Under the pieces are notes generated by a model. It had not been told where the DNA came from. It saw nothing but the letters and a program-made list of their open reading frames with translations, and made no database searches. This document shows, in pieces, positions 32,330 through 44,610 of a DNA stretch of 64,000 nucleotides. The first letter of the stretch is position 1; each line of letters opens with the position of its first letter. A program made the position numbers and the translations under genes. The stretch is from Gnetum montanum. Lineage: Eukaryota; Streptophyta; Gnetopsida; Gnetales; Gnetaceae. Where the stretch lies: NCBI GenBank assembly GCA_015680685.1, contig MNCI01000577.1, positions 21,686 through 85,685 of the forward strand, read 5' to 3'.

Positions 32330-33700
32330 GTAGGATGAAGCGATTGAATATGAACAACATCCCTAAGCTTGAGGGGGAATATAAATTCAATCCAAAAAAT
32401 CATATTCATACTTTTGACTATGCTTGTGCCTTACAAAACATAAAAAAAAAACTAGCAAAAGCTTAAGTCATTTCCTAGGACACTCATCAAAGAAGCATAA
32501 ATCTAAAATTGGTCCTTGGAGTTGAAATCAATCCGTAGATGGAGTATGATGCTTGAGATATTCAACAACAAATATCAAACATTCTCCCAAGTGTCTAGTC
32601 TAAGAAGGAAAATCAATAGTTGGAAGCAAGGAACACATGAGTCCTTGGATGTTGCCATGGGTAGATATTATTCCTTGTTACACTAATGCCTTGGCCATGG
32701 CTACTCTTAGCAGGAACAACTTAACAACATCGTAGATGGGCTTTTCTCTAAAATAAGGAGAACTCTTGGGATCTACACCCAAGGAAGACTATTAGAATTA
32801 AGAGTCCATCAAATCCAAAGGTTGATTAAGCAAGCACCAAAATAAGAAGGAGGGTTGAGAAAACATAAAAGAGTAGAATAATACAACTGAGGTCCTTCCA
32901 TTTACAAGAGGAAGGTCCAATTTTATGGTAGTGAGGAGGAATCATCACTTGATGAGATGGTGAGTAGAAAATCCTTTTTGATTCAAAAATTTTCCTCTAT
33001 AATTTTGGCTAAGGTAGATCAATTATGGGACTCTATGAATAGTATATTTCAAGCTATCCCAAACATTGGTAAAGACTCCAAAGAACAAAGTAGTGATTAT
33101 GATCATAGGAGGCAAAAGGAAGTTGAATGTGCCAACCAAGCGGTAAGGGAAAGATTACTATAGTAGAGGAAGTTGTAAAAACTAAATTAGATGATGATGG
33201 TCAATGTGACATCTATCAATATGAGCATCCTAAGAAATTTTGTCCCATCATGTCACACATACAAGAGTCAAGGATGTATGCTTTGAATCCATGACTAGCA
33301 AAATGAGAAACACTCAAAAGATTGCCTTATCCTCAAGGAAATACTAGGAAATTCCATTAGCAATAATAATATTATCAAAGTGGAACTCCACCACAACTGT
33401 ATAAGAAATATTAATAGTGTTAACAACCACAGCGATGGGGGATGCCACCACCAAGGTAATAGTACCCATATAGGTAACTAGATCCATATCGATATTACAA
33501 TCAGCAACCCCTATCTCCATGTGACTCTTCTAATCACATTTCTCCTTTCCAACATCACTACTATCCTTATGAATACTATAGAACTCATTCTCCACATTCT
33601 AAGAGGGATACCACATTTCATCCTTATCCTCTTCCTATTCCTACACCTATTCCTCCATCCTCAATGTAGCTACTACATAGTCCATTAGTGTAGGGTGAAC
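32330..33700 (+). pseudogene. Element D gag remnant
   Basis: It begins near LEGEYKFNPKNHIHTF. The capsid phrase RRKINSWKQGTHESLDVAMGRYYSLLH and QEQLNNIVDGLFSKIRRTLG is typical of Athila-type Gag (short quotes from one broken frame). The stretch 32957-33163 (SRKSFLIQKFSSIILAKVDQ) and the Pro/His/Tyr-rich tail to 33700 align with element E's gag at 53670-54460. No zinc knuckle is legible. Confidence 0.7.
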
Positions 33701-33989
33701 TTCTAGCCAAACCATAGCAACGCAGTACTACTAGGGTTGTCAATCTATAACTAGTTCATCAACTGAATGGTTTAGAACCTCATGCTCATAAGACACTATT
33801 TTTCTGATCTAATAGCTCTACTAAGCCCTAATAGAATTAGTCATTTGGTCACCCTACTCCTACCACATCCTCTAGAAACCATTCCATTAAGAACCCTTCA
33901 AATAAAATGCTATCCAAAATCTATACTATTATGTTCACTCACATTGTATCTAATTATGTTTTAGGTTGGTAAGCTTTCTAAGAAATTAG

Positions 33990-34450
33990 TTGATTCTAGG
34001 AGACCTCTAATCTATTTATAGATAGTTGGGAATGAACCATTTAAAGCTCTTCTTGATTCAATTTCTATTGTTAACTTGATTTCTCATGAGATGTATACTA
34101 CCTGGAACCTACCACCTCTCAAGAAGAGTAATATCCAATTATAATTGGTAGATTAGTACATTACTATTTCATTGGAACTAGTAGAAGACATTATGACCAC
34201 TATCTATGGGTGGTCTTATCCTACTGATTTCCTAGTAATCAAGGTTGAGAACTATAACAAGGGACTTTCCAATCATTTTGGGAATGGAATGGCTAAGCAC
34301 TGTTGATGTGAGAATGGTTATTAAAGATATTTCCTTGGAAATATCTAAAGAAAATGCATTCATAAAAATCAAGAAGAAGCGAGTTCCATGCATCATGTAC
34401 AGTGATATTGGATGCAATTTTGTGCGGAAACTATGATCAGTGAAATAAGG
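33990..34450 (+). pseudogene. Element D protease remnant
   Basis: NEPFKALLDSISIVNLISHEMY has the retropepsin layout with the active triplet DSG changed to DSI. SLELVEDIMTTIYGWSYPTDFLVI follows, and after a frameshift near 34250 FPIILGMEWLSTVDVRMVI, the retropepsin C-terminal block. Confidence 0.75.
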
Positions 34451-34879
34451 ATCCATTTTTCCATGTAGGTAGTATGCACATGAAGTAGATATTCAAAGGT
34501 ATTTGTATGTAGTAGCCACAAAACAAGAGGGTACCTATTGGTTAACTACTGATTCTAAAAGTAGCACAATATGCATGGAACCTACTAAGAGCCTGAAATG
34601 TGCTTATATCATAGGCATGAATGAGCTAGAGCAAGTTTATTACCAACTCTCTGATAATGAAAATGATTATACCAATTCAGGATAGTTGAAGATTCCTAAG
34701 AATTTCAAATAAGTGCCGCTAGAGTTTAAAGCTCTATTTCTTGGCTTTGAATATACATTTTTGAAAAATGGCAAGTAAATAATACTTAATGCCAAACTTT
34801 ATCTCAAGAAAATAGTAAAAATGTTGAAAGTGGTCAATCGACGTCCATCAGCCTTTACCTGGTCATATCCTAAACTCAC

Positions 34880-36200
34880 TAAAATTGATCCATGAATATG
34901 CCAGCATCACATTTATACTAATCTATCCATGAAACCAAGGAGGAAACCACAATAGTGGTTGAACCTAAAATTGAAGCAAATCATCAAAGATGAGATTGAG
35001 TAACTCCTTAAGGTAGGGTTCATCCATCCCATTATGGATAGCGAGTGGGTAAACCCACTCATGATAGTGCTAAAGAAAGGTGGAAAATGATAGGTTGTTA
35101 TTGAATTCAGGCTATTAAACATGGCAACATTCAAGATTATTTTCCATTAACACTTGTTAATCAAGTGTTGCTAATCATATTTTGGCATTGCTATTATAGT
35201 TTTCTAGATGGTTATAATGGCTATAACCAAATCTAGATTCCACAAGAAGACCTAGCCAAAACAACATTCACAAATCCTTAGGGAACCTTTACATATCATA
35301 AGATGTCTTTTGGTGTACCCAATTCTCCTACCACTTTTCAACAACTAGTCTTAAGAATATTTTAGTAATAGATTAGTAGTAGAGTGGAATTCTTTATGGA
35401 TGACTTCTTCACTTATGGTGCTACATTTGAATAAGCCTTAGACCACCTTGAGCAAGTACTCAAAAGATGTGTGAAAACAAACCTGTGGCTCAATTGGCAA
35501 AAGAGCAATCTCATGGTTTAAGAAAACATTATATTGGTGCATATAATTTCATAGGAAGGGATTTAGGTAGACACTAAAAAGATAAGGATCATCTACGGAG
35601 TAACTTGCCAATTGGAAACTATTAAATATGTTTAGTCATTCCTTGGAAACACTAGATGCTACCAACGATTCATAGAGAATTACTCTAACATTGAAAAACC
35701 ATTGTTCAAGCTAACAAATAAAGATGTTTCATTCATCTATACCAAAGAATGCAAAAATATATTGTAGAACATCAAGTAGAAGCTCATACAGACTCTAATT
35801 CTAAAAAGCTCCTGACTAGTCCAAACCATTTCATATAATGACGAATGCATCAAATTATGCCTTGTAAGCTATGCTTACATAGTTGGACAATAAGAAATGT
35901 AGATATTACATCCACTGTGCAAGTCAAAGAATTGTGGGTGCACAACTAAATTATACCACAATGGAAAAAGAACTAATGATGATAGTATACGCTCTAGAGA
36001 AGTTCAGGCATTATGTGCTTGGACCTAAAGTGTTTGTGCACACTGACCATAATTCCATCCACTTTCTAATGTACAAGCCAATTGTAAGCCCTCATGTCAT
36101 ATGATGTCTTGTGATCTAGCAAGAACTTTATCTCATAATGGTAGATTGAAAGGGGATTGAGACTATGGTCACTAACCATCCCTCTCGATAATGATGGAAT
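34880..36200 (+). pseudogene. Element D reverse transcriptase and RNase H remnant
   Basis: RT: LKQIIKDEIE.LLKVGFIHP, SEWVNPLMIVLKKGGK, FLDGYNGYNQIQI near 35200, FTYHKMSFGVPNSPTTFQQL and the active site FMDD near 35395 in place of YxDD. RNase H: GAQLNYTTMEKELMMIVYAL and FRHYVLGPKVFVHTDHNSI (35883-36104). Many stops. It belongs to the Athila/Tat group but lacks the second RNase H of family 1. Confidence 0.85.
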
Positions 36201-36329
36201 GAGAAAGAAAAAGAGAGCCCACTCTTTGACCAATTTCTAGATGAACTCCTCTTTATTGGTGAAATTAATGAAAAAATGTCCATAGAATCCAAATGGTATG
36301 ATGGCATCCTCACTTACCTTCTCATACAG

Positions 36330-37450
36330 GAGATACCACAACATTTAGACTATAGGAAGGAACAACACTTCCTTCATTAGGCCAAATCCTTCATGGAAAT
36401 CAATGGAGACCTTTACAAGGTGTGCACCAATGGCCTGATTCATTGGTGTGTACCTGATGCTGATCAACTACACATTCTCTAGGATGTTCATGAAGGTTCT
36501 TATGGAGGCCACTATTTAGGAAGATTCATGGCCATAAAAATCCTAATGGTAGGATAATATTGGTCCACAATCTTTAGGGATTCTCAGTAGTTTGTTGAAT
36601 CGTGTAAATGCTACCAATGAGATGGTAGGGTGACCGCACGAATGGAGGGTTCTCGATACTTGATTTAACCATTCAAACCCTTTAACATATGGGGAATCAA
36701 ATTTAAGGGTTGCATCACATCCATGTCAAATGGAAAGTTATATATAATCATCATCATTGATTACTACACAAAATGGGTGGAAGCAGTAGTTTTCATCGAA
36801 TGCATATCATCCACTATTATATGGTTTGTACAACAAAATGTTGTAAATAGGTTTGGGGTGCCATGTGCATTGATTTCTAATAATAGAACCCATTTTATAG
36901 GTGCTAATTTTCACAAGCTTATGAAATAGTTGGGGGTTAAACAAAAATTAACAACACATTACCACCCCCAAGGTAACAGTCAAGCAAAAGTTACCAATAG
37001 GGAGATCACATGAAAACTTCCTATAGGCTACTCTCCCTATGAGTTGATGTATAGAAAATTCCCAATGCTTCTAATTCAATCTGAGCTTTGTACACTCTCA
37101 ATAGCCTATGACATGAACCTTGACTTAGCGTAGCATAGAAAAAAAGACTGATCAATCTAAATGTACTAGAAATTGGTAGCCTTATCCTTGAATGAAGTTC
37201 ACAAGGAATTTAACAAAAAGCATCATAATCTTAGAATATGAAAAGAGAAATTTCAATTGGAAGTTAAGGTTCTCTACCAAAACCCCACACACGTACCTCA
37301 ACAAACTAAGTTCCAAACATTGTAGGAAGGACCTTACATCATTTATGAAATCTTTTCTTCTAGGGCCATGTTTATCCACAAACTTGAGATCTAGAAAAAA
37401 AGCAGTTGATCAATATCCAATAGGTAAAACCTTTCCACAAGCCCAAGAAA
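36330..37450 (+). pseudogene. Element D integrase remnant
   Basis: HHCC region: ILQDVHEGSYGGHYLGRFMA, then CKCYQ. Core: WGIKFKGCI where WGxDFxG is usual (first Asp replaced by Lys), YYTKWVEAVVFIECISS, ALISNNRTHFIG (Asp changed to Asn) and SQAKVTNREI (Glu changed to Lys). All three catalytic acids are therefore gone. The tail runs to about 37450. Confidence 0.85.
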
Positions 37451-37649
37451 GCTAATGCAAAAAATACCTGAATGAATGAACAACCATGCTCAATTTTTCA
37501 GATCTACTCTTTTCAACTCAATCATGGGGGAGATGGTCATTCATACTAATCGTACATGTGGCTCCTCAGTTTTTTCTATTTTTGATTTTACACCTTTTTG
37601 ATTTTAGAATGTTTTCCTATTTTACTCCATCATTAGTACATTTAAAATT

Positions 37650-38299
37650 NNNNNNNNNNNNNNNNNNNNNNNNNNNNNNNNNNNNNNNNNNNNNNNNNNN
37701 NNNNNNNNNNNNNNNNNNNNNNNNNNNNNNNNNNNNNNNNNNNNNNNNNNNNNNNNNNNNNNNNNNNNNNNNNNNNNNNNNNNNNNNNNNNNNNNNNNNN
37801 NNNNNNNNNNNNNNNNNNNNNNNNNNNNNNNNNNNNNNNNNNNNNNNNNNNNNNNNNNNNNNNNNNNNNNNNNNNNNNNNNNNNNNNNNNNNNNNNNNNN
37901 NNNNNNNNNNNNNNNNNNNNNNNNNNNNNNNNNNNNNNNNNNNNNNNNNNNNNNNNNNNNNNNNNNNNNNNNNNNNNNNNNNNNNNNNNNNNNNNNNNNN
38001 NNNNNNNNNNNNNNNNNNNNNNNNNNNNNNNNNNNNNNNNNNNNNNNNNNNNNNNNNNNNNNNNNNNNNNNNNNNNNNNNNNNNNNNNNNNNNNNNNNNN
38101 NNNNNNNNNNNNNNNNNNNNNNNNNNNNNNNNNNNNNNNNNNNNNNNNNNNNNNNNNNNNNNNNNNNNNNNNNNNNNNNNNNNNNNNNNNNNNNNNNNNN
38201 NNNNNNNNNNNNNNNNNNNNNNNNNNNNNNNNNNNNNNNNNNNNNNNNNNNNNNNNNNNNNNNNNNNNNNNNNNNNNNNNNNNNNNNNNNNNNNNNNNN
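37650..38299. other. Assembly gap, 650 N
   Basis: This gap lies in the spacer between integrase and the internal promoter block of element D. Open frames running through the N run are artefacts. Confidence 1.
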
Positions 38300-38890
38300 C
38301 ATGTGCCTACTATGGTAAGGACCCACTTACATATCTCCTGGTTAGGATCACTAAGCACATTATCCTTAGGCATTTTTGCAATTACTATCTTTTGTGTAGC
38401 CATCTTCTACAACCAACTGTGTTCTCCTTTAAGTATTTTCTTGATTTCACATATTCTCCATCAAATTTTTGAATTTTTGATATTTTTAAGATCCTCTTCA
38501 ATGATTTCATCATATTGTCAGATTTTTTGGAACTCCATAAACTTCAAATTCATTCAATAATTCTTTGTATTTTTTGAAATATTCAACTTTCAAAATTTTG
38601 TTTATGGACCCCATAAACGGGGTACTGTTGATGGAGCCCATGTGTATATGAGGCCTCATATATGTGGCCTTGTTGATGCAACATAAAAATACTATATATA
38701 TGTGTGACCCCCTTTTGAAATTTTCACCTTTGCTTTCCAACATCTAAGGAGCTTTTGTAGTTCTCAAAGCCTAGAATCTTCTAGAGCGCATACCTTTCTA
38801 ACTGTTTGTCTGAATCACTTTGTTTTTCAACCTTGTAGCTCTCGAAGGTAAGCTCTTAGTTGTGGGGCCACAAATGTGTCATTTTTTTCA
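38300..38890 (+). promoter_or_regulatory. Internal promoter-like block before ORF3, element D
   Basis: This block is conserved with element E 57440-58010. It contains GTTGATGGAGCCC and GGCCTTGTTGATGCAAC, the same TTGATG/GGCC motifs that fill the LTR U3 (42255-42400). A TATATATATG box follows at 38693-38702, then a leader with conserved TAGAATCTTCTAGAGCGC, CTAACTGTTTGTCTGA and a GGTAAGCTCTTAG splice donor near 38850. It would allow ORF3 to be transcribed apart from the LTR promoter and spliced across a leader intron. Confidence 0.55.
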
Positions 38891-39159
38891 CAAGAAATTT
38901 TTTGACGTTTTTTCTAACTCCCACAAAGTTTTAACTAAGAAATCAACATTAAAACACCAAATTACAGAAGTTAAACCTTTCTAAAGAGATCTGATGACAC
39001 TTATAATAAAAACTAATTAATAAAAAAGTAATTTTCTATGATCCAACCATAGCCAAGTGTAACTAATTAATGAGATCATGTATTCAATTATTCTAAGTTA
39101 CACATTACATCTACTAATCCATGGATGTGTTGTGACCATAGATGGTACTAAAAGGCAAA

Positions 39160-42001
39160 CACATGTAAGAAGGACCATCTCAACCAAGGGAGAAATGGCC
39201 TAGGATGAGAAGGGACCAAGAATAGGCCAAGGAAGGACCAATTGTAACCCATGCCATGGGACCTATTAGGGAGTAGGTTGAAGTGGAATCTATTTGTCAA
39301 ATTCCCAAACAAGTAGTAGAAATAGAACATTTCCATTGGGGTGAGGCATCAGCTCAACAAATGAACCTTGAGGTAACTTTGATAGAATCCTTCCTAAACT
39401 AGATCAGATCAAGGGAGGTATAGAAGATGGTGCTCTAGGAGTTAAACTTTGACTCTTTTCTAGAGCAAGTACCTAAAGAGGTATAGGACCAACTAAAGAC
39501 CTTCCCCATGTGGCTAATTATCACTTCCAACAAGGAAGAGGTATATGGGAGAGATTTTCCTATTTTGGAACAACAAGGAGACCAATTCAATGGTTAATAT
39601 TAAAGATATTTTAGTGTTCTACTCAGTGAAAGCTATTGTAGAGGTACCTAGGTTGCTTAAAACTACGGTGAATCATACCTTCCAATGTAGGTAGACCCAA
39701 ATATCAAAAATAAATGGATTCATTGATGCTATGTTGTTAACCACAAGGAGTATGACATGATTACATTAGTAGAAAGAATCCACTATAAGATTCTGGCCTT
39801 TTGTCTAAACCTCATGATACGGCCTGGCAAGATCACTATCTTGTTTTCCTCATGTGTGTGCTACTATAAGTAGAAGATTCCCCATGAACATTGTACAACT
39901 AATCTATCTAGAGCTAGAGAAGTGATTCAAGAAGAATGAATGTGGAAGGAAGGCACATCCCTTCCCATGCCTTATTAGAAAACTATGTAGAAGAGGAGGA
40001 ATAGTTTGCTATACTACCAATGTTTTTTGACATGTTGTGATCACTGATTGGGTGGAGATGATGAAGGACAATACTCCTACAATGATAATCCAAGAAGAGG
40101 AGCAGTAGCCACCACCTCCACCTACCACTTAGAAAATTGTGTTGGATATTGTTGTAACATCCCAACAGTTGCATGACTACCAAGAATGGATCTTGAGTGA
40201 GAAAGAGCAATAAGTAGGCACAAGTAGTGGAGAAACATCTATGTACTAGCCAAAGATGAGTCACCTAAATGAGATGTCTTGAATAGTTATCCTAATGGAG
40301 GAAGGTGGATCCATTTTCTTTGTCCAATACATGAAATTGTTCATGAGGTTGAATCCTAGCACCAAAGATGTAAGGGTATCTTTCTCAGAATAGCAGTAAC
40401 TCTTAGAGATTTCTAGAAATGCTGCAACATTCTTGATGTGCTTGAAGGAGGATGAGGGGGAAAAAATGCTAGTGATGCAACACCAAGAACAAGAAATAGT
40501 ATTTGAGGTGGTTGCTAATAGAATCACCAAAACACTTAATGTACCTACAACATATATACCAGATATCACTACACTTAAAGATGTGTAGACATCCTTAGGG
40601 ATCATAAGTAGTAGATTAAGCATAGTATAACATGAATAACTACTAGACCTATTGGTAGGAACTAGGCAACTATTTTTGGATGTCTTTGACCTTATAGATA
40701 ATATAACTACAACCCAATTAGAGTTGCTAGATGCAAGGGGCAAGAACATTATTTTATAAGGGCAACTTCAAATAGCCAAAAAATTGAATGAACACTTGGT
40801 TGCAGAAGTTGCTAAATTGAAATCCCAGATTACCAACCCTACATTTCTCAACCTAGCATTCACACGAGATGAAGCTCTTGAATAGCTTCACACTAGGCTA
40901 AAAGGGGTTGCGAGTGTAATGGAAACAATAGTGTTCTATTGATCCTTGGTAGAGGCCACCTAGCATAAAATTCAAAAGGCATTGAATCTAACCCACCAGA
41001 AGAATGTCCAACTAACTAAAGAAATCCATCATCTACAAAATGTTGATGTGCATAAATAATAATTGGCTAATTTTATCCATCAATAGTAGTTGTATCTTAC
41101 CAAAGTAAGCACAAAGTTAAGAAGATTAGCAACTAAGGATTGAAACATCTCAATGGAGGAGGTCCATGCCCTTCACTAAAAGACTACAATAGAGGTAGCT
41201 ACCTATGAATTAGAGGCTCCCAAAATTGAGAGAGTCAAGGATTACTACAAAGACCAAGTTGGCCTAAAAAAGGAAATAAATGAAAAGCACATTCAAGTGG
41301 AAAACGCAAAGGTGAACGAGACTCTCCAACAACTCCAACAAGAATGTGAATTATGGTAGCCCATCATTGATGGGATTAATCAATACAGTAAAGTAGAAAT
41401 TCACTTGAAGGAGTTACAAATAGAGGAAATAATAGAATATATGTAGCTTGACAATCTCTAGTACATAAAGCTAGCTACATTGATTGCTAGATAGCTGTAG
41501 TCAAAACTAGAAAAGCGAGTGGCCAACTCATACTTATTGTACAAGGTTGAGTTCAAGCATCATAAGGACACCAAGCAAAAGCTTGTAGAGAAAAATTGTT
41601 GAACATAATGATCTCAAGGACAAATATACCAATCAAAAATCCACTTCAAAGAGCCTCACTAAAAGAATTGAATGACTACTAGAAGCTACAAAACACAGTT
41701 AGTGTGTTTTATGTTGAACTAAAAAATTCATTGTCTAGTTTGTCAACATCAAGAAGCTATTTCCAATAATGCCTTGTCCATGTGATATCCCCATTTGAAC
41801 CCACATTAGTAATGCGATGTGAACTATGAATGATTCCTAGAGCAAGGAGGATAAGATGAAGGTATTACTAGATTCCTTTCATCTTCCACTAGAGGCAGCA
41901 GCTACAGTAGGATAGCCATAGCTACCTTAACCACTATGCATGCCCAAAGCTAGCAAAGGACCTTCAAAACCTTAGGAACCTTCACAATTTGGGACCATTT
42001 G
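39160..42001 (+). pseudogene. Element D ORF3 (putative plant transposon domain plus helical tail)
   Basis: Third ORF in sense orientation between integrase and 3' LTR, the position of Athila ORF3. Blocks: ELNFDSFLEQVPKEV, DPNIKNKWI..YVVNHKEY, RPGKITILFSS, then the helical part (SLGIISSRLSI, LLVGTRQLFLDVFDL) and a long heptad-like coiled coil to about 41760, ending PQEPSQFGTI with TGA 41999-42001. Full of stops and shifts; no single frame exceeds about 100 codons. I see no membrane segments that would make it env-like. Function unknown. Confidence 0.7.
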
Positions 42002-42230
42002 ATCTTCTCAACTATCTTCATGCCATTAAAGGATGTGCTATCTAGTTTGAGTAGTCATGTCATGGTGTTTAATTTTGTGTCATGAACACCATAAATTTTT
42101 GTACTGATGTCGATCTTTACACTTGGGCACTCAATTTTGTTATGTTAGTTTGTTGTGTCAAGTGTCAGTAAATAATCCCATACCTTCCAAATTTTGTAAG
42201 GGAACTCGAGGATGAGTTTTTATTCTATAT

Positions 42231-42238
42231 TGGGGATA
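42231..42238 (+). other. Polypurine tract of element D
   Basis: TGGGGATA immediately before the LTR start TGATGAAG; element E has TGGGGGTA in the same place (61318-61325). Confidence 0.75.
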
Positions 42239-43162
42239 TGATGAAGTGTCAAAGTGTCATGTTGATGAGGACCTATTAGCGTGGCCTCATCAATGAGTCT
42301 CCATTGACATGGCCTTGTTGATGTGGTTTTGCCTTGTTGATGGGGCCTCATTGATGTAACACTTGCTACATTTATGAGGCCTCATCGACATAGCTCCATA
42401 ATGAAGTCTATAAATACGCACTCACCCACCATGTTTATGGAATTTCGTATCATAGTTGTAGTAGAGCTCTTGTAGTTTTATCATATGGTATTTAGAATAT
42501 TTTTTTGAGTGCATGCAGTAGGAGTCAAAAAGAGTACAGATCTTCATTCAAGCACTAATGTACCTAAGCACATTATTGTGATTGGAAAAATTGATGAGCC
42601 TTTTAATCAAACTTTATAGCACTTGGAATAGATTAATGATTTATTTTTGCATTTATCATTTTTATTAATTACACAATTAATTAAGATAAGTAAGACTTCA
42701 ATTAATTAACTAATTAAGCTAAATATATCAAGCACATAAGTATGACCACTTCAAGCATAACACACATCACTTGGTAATCCCAACAACACTTAATGCTTGG
42801 CAACCTAGCAATGTTGTATGCATTCAAGATGTGTACAAAAAGTAGGACCAGATGCTTATGTTAGGATATTTAGTTATTAATTAGCAATTAGATTAGTTAA
42901 ATTGGTTAATAAATTGAGTTTCAACTTGTTATCAATCATACGTGAATAAAATATAAAATAATAAAAATCATGTGCCCCAATTACACTTCATCATACAATT
43001 AAGCTTTACAGGTGTAGTTGGGAAGACAATGATCATCACAATTAGATTTCACTTTCTAGAACCAACATACTTAGGAACTTAAGGTCTATGTAATTCAACT
43101 AAATTTCATGTGAATACTTGTAATTCATATGATTAGGCATAGGGTATACTCACCACTCATCA
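42239..43162 (+). repeat. 3' LTR of element D
   Basis: 924 bp, TGATGAAG...CTCATCA. It aligns over its length with the LTR pair of element E (for example AGGAGTCAAAAAGAGT, TAAGCACA, AAGTATGACCACTTCAAGCA, GGGTATACTC). U3 holds repeated direct and inverted TTGATG/GGCC motifs; TATAAATA at 42409-42416. Confidence 0.9.
42409..42416 (+). promoter_or_regulatory. LTR TATA box, element D
   Basis: TATAAATA followed by CGCACTC; the element E 5' LTR has TATAAAT at 51277-51283. Confidence 0.7.
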
Positions 43163-44269
43163 AACATGATCATTAAAATCCCATCTAATGAATTACTTTC
43201 TTGTTGGTGAATTTATTAAAGCGCAAAATCCATAAAATCCTAAAAATATTACTTGATGGAGTTTTCAAGGCTAATTTTTGAAGCATATAAGTTGATGATA
43301 TTGATGATCTCATTCTAAGAACAAGTATGATTCCCATAATATAATTACCATGTTGGTGTACTTGTACCACTTTATCTTTGTTAAATTAATCAATGGTAAT
43401 TCAATTATCATTTTACTGATTTTCTTTTCCTAGGTAGAAAATTTTATATTCTTGGCCTAAATCTTTAGCTTTCTTTCTTTTTCATATTCTTTCTTCAAGG
43501 TAATCAATGTTGATTCTTTGCCTTTCATGGTATAGGTAATTTCATGATCATTTTATTAAAAGTGTTAATGTTCTAGGTTGCTATCCAAAATTTCTGCCAC
43601 TAAACTTGCTTCTTTACTTACAATTGTCTTTTATTTGGGAACCATTATCTATTTTACATAAAATTTCAATGATAATGTTGCATATTATTTTTAGAGGATA
43701 CACTGAAGAGCCTTTATTTTTTCAATAAAAAACCTTGTGACTACTATACGTTGCATCTGAGGAATTCCCTAGCATTAACAATATCTAAAGATATTTCATC
43801 CATTAGATTTGGCATGGTTTTACATATAACTACAAACATGACGCTAAACATCCTTTTTTCGTATCTAAGTTTAGGACTGACATTAATGAAGTTCAATAGA
43901 GTCAGATGTGTTAGTAAAATTTACAAAGTAAATAAATGTTTTACCTTGTTTTCCTTTTGCTTCTTTAATGCAATATCTAATAGTAATCAAATGATCTAGA
44001 GTAACCATGCCTTCAATATGAAGATAGGATTTTTCAAAACCCTAATGTTTAGATCCCTTCTAGTTTGTAATATGAAAATATTAAAAGAAGAATCTAAACA
44101 TCTCAATCATGTTTTTAAGTTGAATAAGTAGTAACTCTTAAACCATTGAAAAGTCTTCAAATGATAGCATTGATAAAAAGCTTGCTAAAAAAATCACTTA
44201 AAGATCATATTAATGATAAAGAGTTACATGAAGATTGAATTAAGAATAAAGAAAATTATAAGAATATAA

Positions 44270-44610
44270 TAGTAATATTAACATACCATGTAGGAATTTT
44301 GGATAAACTAGGAATATTATTAAGAAAAGAAAATATTAAAACCATATTTAAATCCATCAAAAAAATTAGTAATTGGTGCCCCCCTAAGAAAGATAGATTT
44401 AAGAGTTTTGATTGTAAGGTGTTTATTAGCTAGAGTGTTCTTGTAGAAAAGTATATACTAGAAAAGGTAGAAGAAGCATTCTAACCAAAACTAAAAGAAT
44501 GTAAAAGATACATACAACATAATAAAGCTGAAAAATGGTACAACATGTTAATAATAATTTCCCCATAGATAAAACCAGGTATACATGACACCTAATGAAA
44601 TGCAAAGTTT
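44270..44610 (+). pseudogene. Unrecognised coding remnant
   Basis: One frame reads with only three stops through about 110 codons, including ISNWCPPKKDRFKSFDCKV and LEKVEEAF then PKLKECKRYIQHNKAEKWYN. The two first stops are TAG and TAA where Gln would fit. The composition is protein-like, unlike the flanking AT-rich DNA. I do not recognise the family. Confidence 0.35.

Larger units (their letters stand above)
32296..43162 (+). mobile_element. Element D: Athila-like Ty3/gypsy with ORF3, 5' end missing
   Basis: Order: gag (N-terminus missing), protease, RT, RNase H, integrase, gap, internal promoter block, ORF3, polypurine tract, 3' LTR (42239-43162). Related over its length to element E, whose LTR pair defines the family. 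All frames are broken. Confidence 0.82.

Noticed and set aside
37486-38472. Long open frame of 328 codons, and two others across the same N-gap
   Set aside because: They are open only because N is not read as stop; the real flanking sequence has no coding signal.
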